64,000 nt of DNA from positions 310,001-374,000 of the forward strand of contig CP154437.1 of the NCBI GenBank assembly GCA_039516895.1, read 5' to 3'. The translations under genes and the position numbers were made by a program. The stretch's first letter is position 1. Each line of letters starts with the position of its first letter. Below the pieces are notes generated by a model. That model was given only the letters and a program-made list of their open reading frames with translations. It ran no database searches and was not told the origin of the DNA. The stretch comes from Campylobacter coli. Lineage in GTDB: Bacteria; Campylobacterota; Campylobacteria; Campylobacterales; Campylobacteraceae. Shown in pieces: positions 53,932 to 61,810 of the stretch.

Positions 53932-54667
53932 TCAAATTACCTTAAAAGATATAAACGATATAGCCATAAAAGCAGGCAAGAGTGTCTTAAAAATTTACAA
54001 TCAAGATTTTAAAATTTCTTATAAAGATGATAATTCGCCTTTAAGTGAAGCAGATTTGATCTCAAATGAAATTATTTGCAAAGAGCTTGCTAAATTTAGC
54101 CTCCCTATACTTTCAGAAGAAAATAAAACACTACCTTATGAGCAAAGAAAAAATTGGGAATATTTTTGGTGTGTAGATCCTATAGACGGCACCAAAGAAT
54201 TTATCAACAAAAATGGAGAATTTACCATAAACATTGCTTTAGTTTGTAAAGATACTCCAGTATTAGGCGTAGTGTACGCTCCAGCTCTTGAGCTTTTATA
54301 TAGTGCTAAAAAAGGCGAAGGTGCTTTTAAAAATGGTGTAAAATTACCCCTGCAAAGAAATGATGACTTTTTTAAAATAGTCGCTAGTAAATCCCATCTC
54401 AATGAGCAAACAAAAGATTTTATCGATAGTATCCAAACGACCAAGCAAAAAGAATTTGTTTCCATGGGCAGCTCTTTAAAGCTTTGTCTAGTAGCTAGCA
54501 ATGAAGCAGATATTTACCCAAGGCTAGCCCCTACTATGGAGTGGGATACTGCAGCCGCTGATGCTATAGTTAGGGAAGTGGGCAAAATGACTTATGATTT
54601 TGACACCCAAAAACCTTTGCTTTATAACAAAGCAGATTTATTAAACCCTTATTTTATTGTGGAGTGA
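53924..54667 (+). CDS. cysQ: 3'(2'),5'-bisphosphate nucleotidase CysQ
   Basis: A 247-residue inositol-monophosphatase-fold enzyme with the metal-binding motifs LSEEN, DPIDGTKEF and EWDTAAADAIV. CysQ hydrolyses 3'-phosphoadenosine 5'-phosphate (PAP), the by-product of PAPS-dependent sulfotransfer, to AMP. It overlaps the pseudogene tail by eight bases and the DUF1796 region downstream. Placement beside cysDNC and a sulfotransferase fits removal of inhibitory PAP. Confidence 0.92.
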   Translation: MLSQITLKDINDIAIKAGKSVLKIYNQDFKISYKDDNSPLSEADLISNEIICKELAKFSLPILSEENKTLPYEQRKNWEYFWCVDPIDGTKEFINKNGEFTINIALVCKDTPVLGVVYAPALELLYSAKKGEGAFKNGVKLPLQRNDDFFKIVASKSHLNEQTKDFIDSIQTTKQKEFVSMGSSLKLCLVASNEADIYPRLAPTMEWDTAAADAIVREVGKMTYDFDTQKPLLYNKADLLNPYFIVE

Positions 54668-54669
54668 AA

Positions 54670-55458
54670 ATGAAATACTTGAAGTTTAAGAATAATTTTA
54701 TAGAAAAATGCAAGACAATATATTTTATATCTGGTAAAAATCCCAAAGAAAAATTTTCTTATTTGTATGAAAACAATAAAATTGCCATTCTTCCTTTAGG
54801 TTTTAGGTGTTTTACTAAGCAAATGATTTTTAATAATATAAATATAAAACAGTTAAGCCTGCCTTTTGATAGTGGATTTTTCTCTCCTTTTTCTGTAGCG
54901 AGTGTATTTGAAAATCCGGTAATAAAACTTGATGGGGGGGGGCATTCTGTGTGTTTGAAATATGAATATTATAAAGATGAAAATATTGGTTTAGGTATAA
55001 AGTTTCAAATTTCATCATATGAAGAAATAAATGAATTAGCTCTTTCAAGAAAGGATCCAACAATTAATATCCTTTTAGATAGCACTTTTGGATATTATAC
55101 TTTAAGCTTGAAACATAAATTTATTTTAGCTCATTATAATTGGCATAGATTTGCTGATCAAAGGCTTTCAAAAGGTATTACAGAGCCAAAAAAAAATATA
55201 AAAAGTATAGAAGATATTCTAAATAGAAGAATTGAAAGAATGTATGATTTAATTAATAAATCTGAGTATATCTTAGGAGTTTATTTTAACAATCAAAATT
55301 ATAAATATATCATGATTGATGATACTGTATATGGTTTAGAAGATTTTGATCTTTTAATTAATTCATTAAATAAATTTTTTCCTAGTAAAAAAGTTATCTT
55401 TAAGGCTATTAGAAAGCCAAAAGAAGATTTTGATGAAATATTTAAGACAATAGTTTAG
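54670..55458 (+). CDS. DUF1796 putative papain-like cysteine peptidase, phase-variable
   Basis: 262 residues from ATG 54670 (GGAG five bases upstream; a GTG at 54664 is less likely). It has LPLGFRCFTKQMIFNN with the conserved Cys, LSLPFDSGFFSPFSV, and a later LAHYNWHRFADQR with the candidate catalytic His, all in keeping with DUF1796. Biochemical role is unknown. A G9 tract at 54934-54942 encodes Gly-Gly-Gly in frame; one G more or fewer gives a stop within about ten codons. It lies between cysQ and cysD, so it may be a switchable step in capsule modification. Confidence 0.75.
   Translation: MKYLKFKNNFIEKCKTIYFISGKNPKEKFSYLYENNKIAILPLGFRCFTKQMIFNNINIKQLSLPFDSGFFSPFSVASVFENPVIKLDGGGHSVCLKYEYYKDENIGLGIKFQISSYEEINELALSRKDPTINILLDSTFGYYTLSLKHKFILAHYNWHRFADQRLSKGITEPKKNIKSIEDILNRRIERMYDLINKSEYILGVYFNNQNYKYIMIDDTVYGLEDFDLLINSLNKFFPSKKVIFKAIRKPKEDFDEIFKTIV
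54934..54942 (+). repeat. poly-G (G9) tract, contingency locus
   Basis: Nine consecutive G within the DUF1796 gene. Campylobacter phase variation uses G tracts of about eight or more. The frame is open at G9; at G10 or G8 a TGA follows almost at once. No other G or C run of this length was seen in the window. Confidence 0.9.
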
Positions 55459-55476
55459 TTTTTTTGGAGTAGAAAA

Positions 55477-56370
55477 ATGACCCATTTAGACTTTTTAGAA
55501 TCAGAGTCCATCCATATTATCCGTGAAGTTGTAGCTGAGTTTGAAAAACCAGCTATGCTTTATAGCGTAGGCAAAGATAGTTCAGTGATGCTTCATCTTT
55601 TACAAAAAGCATTTTATCCTGCCGTGCCACCACTTCCCTTGGTGCATGTAGACACTACATGGAAATTTAAAGAAATGATAGAATTTAGAGATAAAAGAGC
55701 CAAAGAGCTTGGTATGGAGCTTATCGTTTATCAAAACCCCAAGATTAAAGAATTAAACCTTTCTCCCTTTACACATGGCTCATCTATGCACACTGACATC
55801 TCTAAAACTCAAGGCTTAAAACAAATGCTTGATTTATATCAATTTGATGCAGTTTTTGGCGGAGCAAGAAGAGATGAGGAAAAATCACGCGCAAAAGAAA
55901 GAATTTACTCCTTTCGAGATGAAAATCACTCGTGGGATCCTAAAAATCAACGCCCAGAATTATGGAACATTTACAATGGTCGTCACAAAAAAGGTGAGTC
56001 TATAAGGGTTTTTCCGCTAAGCAATTGGACAGAACTTGATATATGGCAGTATATTTATAAAGAAAATATTCCTATACCAAGTCTTTATTTTGCTAAAAAG
56101 CGTCCAGTGATAGAGTATATGGGAGCTAAAATTTTAGTCGATGATGAAAGAATGCCAAAAGAGCTTGCTAAAAATGCTAAAGAAGAATTGGTTCGTTTTA
56201 GGACTTTAGGATGTTATCCTTTAACCGGAGCCATAAATTCTAACGCTAGTAATGTCTTAGAAATCATCGAAGAACTTTTGCTTTCTAAGACAAGCGAAAG
56301 ACAAGGCAGACTTATAGATACTGATGAAGAAGCAAGCATGGAAAAAAAGAAAAAAGAGGGGTATTTTTAA
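55477..56370 (+). CDS. cysD: sulfate adenylyltransferase subunit 2 CysD
   Basis: A 297-residue PP-loop enzyme that makes APS from ATP and sulfate, with CysN as GTPase partner. It has [22 protein letters not shown] (PP-loop), [26 protein letters not shown] and [15 protein letters not shown], all standard CysD motifs. About normal length (~300). It starts 18 bases after the DUF1796 gene; its stop overlaps the cysN start by one base. No APS/PAPS reductase is nearby. Confidence 0.96.
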   Translation: MTHLDFLESESIHIIREVVAEFEKPAMLYSVGKDSSVMLHLLQKAFYPAVPPLPLVHVDTTWKFKEMIEFRDKRAKELGMELIVYQNPKIKELNLSPFTHGSSMHTDISKTQGLKQMLDLYQFDAVFGGARRDEEKSRAKERIYSFRDENHSWDPKNQRPELWNIYNGRHKKGESIRVFPLSNWTELDIWQYIYKENIPIPSLYFAKKRPVIEYMGAKILVDDERMPKELAKNAKEELVRFRTLGCYPLTGAINSNASNVLEIIEELLLSKTSERQGRLIDTDEEASMEKKKKEGYF

Positions 56371-57794
56371 TGCAAACAAATATAGAAAAATATCTCCAAG
56401 AGCATGAAAATAAAGAGCTTTGTAGATTTATCACTTGTGGCAGTGTAGATGATGGTAAATCCACGCTTATAGGTAGAATGCTTTATGATTCAAAAATGCT
56501 TTTTGAAGATCAAATTTTATCTTTAGAAAAAGATAGTAAAAAGCTTGGCAATGCAGGAGAAAAGCTTGATTTTGCACTTTTGGTAGATGGGCTTGCAAGT
56601 GAGCGTGAGCAAGGCATTACTATAGATGTGGCTTATCGTTTTTTTACAAGCGAAAAAAGAAAATTTATCATAGCAGATACCCCAGGTCATGAGCAATACA
56701 CTAGAAACATGGCCACAGGAGCAAGTACAGCTGATATTGCCATCATACTTATAGATGCTAGAAAAGGAGTTTTAACTCAAACTAAAAGGCATTCTTATAT
56801 AGTAAGTTTGCTTGGTATAAAGCAATTTATCATTGCTATCAATAAAATGGATTTGGTGGATTTTAGACAAGATATTTTTGATGATATTTGCAAAAGTTAT
56901 AAAGAAATTTTGCCTTATTTGAAAAACTATGAAAATATACAAACTCATTTTGTGCCAATATCTGCTCTAGATGGAGACAATATCGCTTCTAAAAGTATCC
57001 ATACTCCTTGGTATAATGGAAAAACTTTATCCGAGCTTTTAGATACCTTGCCTATAACCACTGATTTTAATGACGAATTTATCATGAGTGTGCAATATGT
57101 CAATCGCCCACATTTAAATTTTAGGGGATTTTGTGGAAGTATCGCGAGTGGTAAGGTAAGTGTTGGTGATGAAATTATGATTTTGCCTTCATTAAAAACA
57201 AGTAAGATAAAAGAAATTATCACGCCAGATATAAAAAATTTAAAAGTTTTAGATAAAAATGAAAATATCCAAAGTGCTAAAAACGCAAGTTTTCCAAGTG
57301 CCATAACCTTGACTTTAGAAGATGAGATAGATATCTCAAGGGGTGATGTTATAGTTTCTAAAAACCATGGTTTAAAAATTTCAAATTCTTTTAAAGCTAT
57401 GATGATATGGATGAGTGAAGCGGAGTTTAGTTTAAATGGAAACTATCTTATAAAGATAGCCAATTTAACCACTAGTATAACATTTGAAAAGATTGACTTT
57501 AAAAAAGATATCAATACCTTTGAAGAGTCTCAAAATGATGAGCTAAAGCTTAATGATATAGCCAAATGCACTCTAAGACTTAGCAAAAAGACAGCTTTAG
57601 CAGCTTATAAGGACAATAAAACCTTAGGAAGTTTTATCATCATAGATAGGTATTCTAACGAAACTCTAGCCGCTGGTATGGTAGAAGAAATTTTAACCCA
57701 TGAAGATAAAGCAAGGGTCTATACTCAAGCTGAAATAGAGCTTAATGCTTATATAAGAAAAAACTACCCCGAATGGGAGTGTAAAAAGATATGA
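56370..57794 (+). CDS. cysN: sulfate adenylyltransferase subunit 1 CysN (GTPase)
   Basis: A 474-residue EF-Tu-like GTPase that drives APS formation. G1 is GSVDDGKST (residues 24-32), switch/G2 contains GITIDVAYR, G3 is DTPGHEQYTRNM and G4 is NKMD, with beta-barrel domains following. There is no fused CysC domain, as the kinase is encoded separately at 59516. It overlaps the transporter gene by four bases (ATGA). Confidence 0.96.
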   Translation: MQTNIEKYLQEHENKELCRFITCGSVDDGKSTLIGRMLYDSKMLFEDQILSLEKDSKKLGNAGEKLDFALLVDGLASEREQGITIDVAYRFFTSEKRKFIIADTPGHEQYTRNMATGASTADIAIILIDARKGVLTQTKRHSYIVSLLGIKQFIIAINKMDLVDFRQDIFDDICKSYKEILPYLKNYENIQTHFVPISALDGDNIASKSIHTPWYNGKTLSELLDTLPITTDFNDEFIMSVQYVNRPHLNFRGFCGSIASGKVSVGDEIMILPSLKTSKIKEIITPDIKNLKVLDKNENIQSAKNASFPSAITLTLEDEIDISRGDVIVSKNHGLKISNSFKAMMIWMSEAEFSLNGNYLIKIANLTTSITFEKIDFKKDINTFEESQNDELKLNDIAKCTLRLSKKTALAAYKDNKTLGSFIIIDRYSNETLAAGMVEEILTHEDKARVYTQAEIELNAYIRKNYPEWECKKI

Positions 57795-59506
57795 AAATCA
57801 TTGTTGCATTAAGCATATTGGGCTTACTTGTTTTGCTCATTAGCAATAAAATCAAACCTTTTATTTTATTTGGTAGTGTTGCTGTGCTTTATTATCTTTT
57901 AGGATATTTAAATTTGAACTCTTGGTTAGGTTCTTATACGAGCGAATCTTTAATAGTGCTTATATTGCTTTTATTGGTTTCACTAGCGATAGAAAAAAGT
58001 GTGGTTATCGCTTGGTGTTCTAAATTTATCATAGGAAAAAATTATCATTTATCACTTTTAAAACTTGGTGTTATTACGGCTAGCATTTCAGCATTTTTAA
58101 ACAATACCGCAGTAGTAGCAAGCTTTATGAGTCTTATAAAAAACAATAAATTTCAAGCTCCTTCTAAGCTACTTATCCCGCTTTCATATTTTTCTATAGT
58201 CGGTGGCACGATGACTCTTATAGGTACTTCAACTAACTTGATAGTGAATTCTTTTGTGGTGCAAAATGGTTTAGAGAGTTTAAAAATTTTCGATTTTTTT
58301 GCAGTGGGTTTTTGTATAAGTGTGAGCGTGCTTATAGTGCTTTTGATTTTTAGCTTTTTATTGCCTAATTATAAAGAAAAAGATAATGAGATCAATGAGT
58401 ATTTGATCAATGCTAAGGTATTAAAAAATAGCTCTTTGATAGGAAAAACCATACAAGAAAATGGTCTGAGAAATTTGGAGTTTTTGTTTTTATTTGAAAT
58501 TCAAAGACAAGATGAGATCATTTCTCCAGTAAGCCATGATGAGATTATAAAAGAAGGTGATGTGTTGATTTTTAGTGGAGACATAACCCATCTAGAAACC
58601 TTAAAAAAATTTGATGGCTTGCAAATGGGTGCTCAAGAGATCAAGCTTGAAACATTAAATTTGGTAGATGTGGTGATAAATTCTGAGTCAAGCTTGATAG
58701 GTAAAAGCGTAAAAGAGGCTAATTTTAGGGCTAAATTTGATGCGGGGATTGTAGCTTTAAAAAGAGGCTCTCAAAATATTTCCAAGATAGGTAAAAGCAT
58801 ATTGCAAGCTGGAGATAGACTTATCTTAAGTGTGGGTAAGGATTTTCACTCAAGGGATAATATCAATAAAAACTTTTACATCATTTCAAATATTATTCAA
58901 AATCAAAAACTAAGCAATGCCCAAAGTTTTATAGTGGTATTTGCATTTTTGGCTATCATTGCTTTATCAGTCTTAGAGATAGTATCTTTGCTTAAAGCAT
59001 TGCTAGTATTTTTAGCCTTTTTGTTTGTATTTAAATTTATAAGTTTTGATGAGATAAAAAGACGCTTTCCTTTGGAAATTTTTATCATAGTAGGATCTTC
59101 TTTGGCTATTACAAAGGTTTTGGTCGATAGTGGATTGGCTAAGGATTTTGCTGATTTGATTATAGGGACTTTTGGAGCATATGGACTTTATGGAAGTTTT
59201 GTGGGGATTTATCTTTTAACTCTGCTTTTAACCGAGATCATTACCAATAACGCTGCAGCAGCTCTAGCTTTTCCTATCGCTTATAGCACAGCTTTAGCGC
59301 TTGAAGTAAATCCGGTTCCATTTATCTTAGCAGTTGCTTATGGGGCAAGTTGTGGTTTTATGATGCCTCATGGTTATCAAACTCATCTCATGGTAGGATC
59401 GGTTTGCGGATATAAAACTACTGATTTTGTAAAGATTGGCTGGATAGTTTCTTTGACATATTCGGCTATGGTTTTGATCATGACTCCGATATTTTTTAAA
59501 TTTTAA
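57791..59506 (+). CDS. SLC13/DASS-type transporter with TrkA-C domains, probable sulfate importer
   Basis: A 571-residue membrane protein. Two hydrophobic halves (about residues 1-200 and 375-571) each carry the family's anion-site motif (NNTAVVASFM and NNAAAALAFP) with GTSTNLIVN between. Two soluble RCK_C (TrkA-C) domains occupy ~205-365. SLC13/DASS proteins with RCK_C pairs include sulfate transporters of the SAC1/SLT type. Location between cysN and cysC makes sulfate the likely substrate; this is inference from context. Confidence 0.82.
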   Translation: MKIIVALSILGLLVLLISNKIKPFILFGSVAVLYYLLGYLNLNSWLGSYTSESLIVLILLLLVSLAIEKSVVIAWCSKFIIGKNYHLSLLKLGVITASISAFLNNTAVVASFMSLIKNNKFQAPSKLLIPLSYFSIVGGTMTLIGTSTNLIVNSFVVQNGLESLKIFDFFAVGFCISVSVLIVLLIFSFLLPNYKEKDNEINEYLINAKVLKNSSLIGKTIQENGLRNLEFLFLFEIQRQDEIISPVSHDEIIKEGDVLIFSGDITHLETLKKFDGLQMGAQEIKLETLNLVDVVINSESSLIGKSVKEANFRAKFDAGIVALKRGSQNISKIGKSILQAGDRLILSVGKDFHSRDNINKNFYIISNIIQNQKLSNAQSFIVVFAFLAIIALSVLEIVSLLKALLVFLAFLFVFKFISFDEIKRRFPLEIFIIVGSSLAITKVLVDSGLAKDFADLIIGTFGAYGLYGSFVGIYLLTLLLTEIITNNAAAALAFPIAYSTALALEVNPVPFILAVAYGASCGFMMPHGYQTHLMVGSVCGYKTTDFVKIGWIVSLTYSAMVLIMTPIFFKF

Positions 59507-59515
59507 GGCTAAAAA

Positions 59516-60100
59516 ATGGACAATAATCTCACTTGGCATGCTAGTAGCATTACTAAAGCTCAAAGAGCTAAACTTAAAAAACAAAAACCTTGTGTGTTGT
59601 GGTTTACGGGATTAAGCGGAAGTGGTAAATCCACTTTGGCCAATGCAGTAGAGAAAAAGCTTTTTGAGCAAGGTTTTCATACTTATCTTTTAGATGGAGA
59701 TAATGTACGCCATGGACTTAATGGTGATTTAGGATTTGATGAAGCTTCAAGAGTAGAAAATATAAGGCGTATAGGAGAGCTTTGTAAGCTTTTTATGGAT
59801 GCTGGTATGATAGTGCTTTGTGCTTTTATATCCCCTTTTGAAAAAGATAGAAAACTAGTTAAAGACCTTTTAGAAGAGGATGAATATATAGAAATATTTG
59901 TCGATACTTCTTTGGAAGTTTGTGAAAAAAGGGATCCAAAAGGACTTTATAAAAAAGCAAGACAAGGAGAGATTAAAAACTTTACAGGCATAGATAGTCC
60001 TTATGAAAGACCCAAAAATCCACATATACGCATAACAAAAGAAGATCTTAATGAGAATGTGGATATGATTTTAGGATTTTTAAATAGGAGATATAAATGA
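59516..60100 (+). CDS. cysC: adenylylsulfate kinase CysC
   Basis: A 194-residue kinase converting APS to PAPS. Walker A is GLSGSGKST (residues 32-40), then LLDGDNVRHGLNGDLGF, the classic APS-kinase signature, and FISPFEKDRK. Some C. jejuni capsule CysC homologues act instead as kinases in the O-methyl phosphoramidate pathway. Here the DGDNVRHGLN motif and adjacent cysDN favour true APS kinase. Its stop overlaps the sulfotransferase start (ATGA). Confidence 0.9.
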   Translation: MDNNLTWHASSITKAQRAKLKKQKPCVLWFTGLSGSGKSTLANAVEKKLFEQGFHTYLLDGDNVRHGLNGDLGFDEASRVENIRRIGELCKLFMDAGMIVLCAFISPFEKDRKLVKDLLEEDEYIEIFVDTSLEVCEKRDPKGLYKKARQGEIKNFTGIDSPYERPKNPHIRITKEDLNENVDMILGFLNRRYK

Positions 60101-61809
60101 CTGCTTATGTGCATATAGGAACTATGAAAACAGGAACAACAACCATACAACAATTTTTTGTTGACAATTCCGCTGAATTGCTAAAGCAGGGATTTTTATA
60201 TCCAAAGAGTATACTTTATCAAAATAAGCATAGTCCCTTAGGAGTTTTTGCTTATAGTGAATATAAATATGAAGCTTATACAATTGCCCATCGATTAAAT
60301 GATATGTTTTCAATAAGAGAGCATAATAAAAAACAGATGCAATTGCTTAAAGATGAGTTGAATTGTCATAAAGATAAAAGTATAATTTTTTCGTCAGAAG
60401 GTATTCAGGTTTATTTAACAAAGATAGAGGAAATTGAATATTTTAAAACAATTCTTAATTCTTTGGGGATAAAACAAGTATACATATTAATATATATAAG
60501 AAATCCTATTGATGCATTCAGTTCTTTGTATAATCAAAGATTAAGATATCCCTTGCATGATTTAAAACACTCAAAAAATAGCCTTGCTAATAAAGAGTGT
60601 AATTTTATATGTAGTCATGCTAGAACTATAAAAATGTGGAGCTCTGTATTTGGAAAAAGTAATATTGTTGTAAAATTATTTAATAGAAGTGATTTCTATC
60701 ACCATGATTTGTTGCAAGATTTTGCTAAAAGTATAAATTTGGAATGGCAAGAAAGTTTTAAAATACCTTTAAATAAAAATGAAAGCTTAGATTTAATTGG
60801 TATGGAATTATTAAGTAGAATTAATAAAGCGCTTCCATTAATTCAAGGCACAACCATTAATAAAATACGAGGAGATATTGTTAGTTATTTATGTAAATTT
60901 TTTCTATCTGATGTTAAAGAATTGTCTTTTAAGCCATCAAAAAATTTATATTATTACTATGAGAAATATTTTGAAGAATCAAATGAATGGGTGAGAAAAG
61001 AATTTTTTCCTTTCAAGAAAAGTTTATTTTTTAAGAAAGATTTAGATCATTATAAAGAAAACTATGAGCTCAAAGAAATGAAACCCGAGTATTGGGATAG
61101 GATAGCTGAATTTATAGCCGATATCGTCAAAACCAAAAATCAAACTATTCAAAATAATCTAACTCAAATTCAAAATCTAAATAATAATATAAAACTCAAA
61201 GAACAAACTATTCAAAATAATCTAACTCAAATTCAAAATCTAAATAATAATATAAAACTCAAAGAACAAACTATTCAAAATAATCTAACTCAAATTCAAA
61301 ATCTAAATAATAATATAAAACTCAAAGAACAAACTATTCAAAATAATCTAACTCAAATTCAAAATCTAAATAATAATATAAAACTCAAAGAACAAACTAT
61401 TCAAAATAAAGATAATTTATTATCTTTTCAAACCCAATACGGCACAGTCAAATCAAGAATTCAAAACCAACTCTCCTATAAATTAGGACAAGCTATGATA
61501 ATAAATTCAAAAAATATATTTGGTATATTATTTATGCCTGTATATATAATATCAACTCTATTATCTCATAGGCAAGAGAAAAAAATCTATCAAGAAAAAA
61601 TAAAAAAAGATCCTTCTTTAAAACTACCTCCTTTAGAATCTTACCCTGATTATAAAGAAGCTCTAAAAGAAAAAGAGTGTTTAACTTATAAACTAGGAGA
61701 AGCTTTAATAAAAGCAAATAAAACTTGGTATAAGGGAGGGTATGTTAAGATGTGGTTTGAGATTGGAAAGTTGAAGAAGGAATATATTTTTAAGGTAAGC
61801 GCTCAATAA
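60097..61809 (+). CDS. PAPS-dependent sulfotransferase with coiled-coil repeats and capsule C-terminal module
   Basis: A 570-residue protein. Residues 1-~340 are a sulfotransferase domain: the 5'-phosphosulfate loop is IGTMKTGTTTIQQFF (residues 7-21), and the 3'-phosphate site is IYIRNPIDAFSSLYNQR (R135, S142). Residues ~349-432 are four identical 21-residue coiled-coil repeats. Residues ~433-570 are the doubled capsule module seen also in the pseudogene and the last GT2. It overlaps cysC by four bases. Most likely adds sulfate from PAPS to the capsule repeat unit in the cytoplasm. Acceptor unknown. Confidence 0.85.
   Translation: MTAYVHIGTMKTGTTTIQQFFVDNSAELLKQGFLYPKSILYQNKHSPLGVFAYSEYKYEAYTIAHRLNDMFSIREHNKKQMQLLKDELNCHKDKSIIFSSEGIQVYLTKIEEIEYFKTILNSLGIKQVYILIYIRNPIDAFSSLYNQRLRYPLHDLKHSKNSLANKECNFICSHARTIKMWSSVFGKSNIVVKLFNRSDFYHHDLLQDFAKSINLEWQESFKIPLNKNESLDLIGMELLSRINKALPLIQGTTINKIRGDIVSYLCKFFLSDVKELSFKPSKNLYYYYEKYFEESNEWVRKEFFPFKKSLFFKKDLDHYKENYELKEMKPEYWDRIAEFIADIVKTKNQTIQNNLTQIQNLNNNIKLKEQTIQNNLTQIQNLNNNIKLKEQTIQNNLTQIQNLNNNIKLKEQTIQNNLTQIQNLNNNIKLKEQTIQNKDNLLSFQTQYGTVKSRIQNQLSYKLGQAMIINSKNIFGILFMPVYIISTLLSHRQEKKIYQEKIKKDPSLKLPPLESYPDYKEALKEKECLTYKLGEALIKANKTWYKGGYVKMWFEIGKLKKEYIFKVSAQ
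61141..61409 (+). repeat. 63-bp tandem repeats in the sulfotransferase gene
   Basis: Four copies of 63 bases (61141-61203, 61204-61266, 61267-61329, 61330-61392), apparently identical, then a 17-base partial copy. The unit encodes QTIQNNLTQIQNLNNNIKLK plus E: 21 residues, three heptads. Length change in whole units keeps the frame and alters coiled-coil length. Confidence 0.95.
61429..61770 (+). repeat. shared capsule C-terminal module, copy in the sulfotransferase
   Basis: Begins YGTVKSRIQNQLSYKLGQAM and ends LTYKLGEALIKANKTWYKGG. DNA is nearly the same as 53551-53890, with most differences in the central hydrophobic part and at third positions. It joins the sulfotransferase to the other capsule transferases. 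Confidence 0.9.
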
Positions 61810-61810
61810 A

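Noticed and set aside
59516-60100. CysC as an O-methyl phosphoramidate pathway kinase
   Set aside because: None of the other pathway genes is visible here, the APS-kinase signature DGDNVRHGLN is intact, and cysD/cysN are adjacent. Not fully excluded, since the right part of the locus is outside the window.
61141-61409. CRISPR array suggested by regular repeats
   Set aside because: The 63-bp units are tandem with no spacers and are in frame within a coding sequence.
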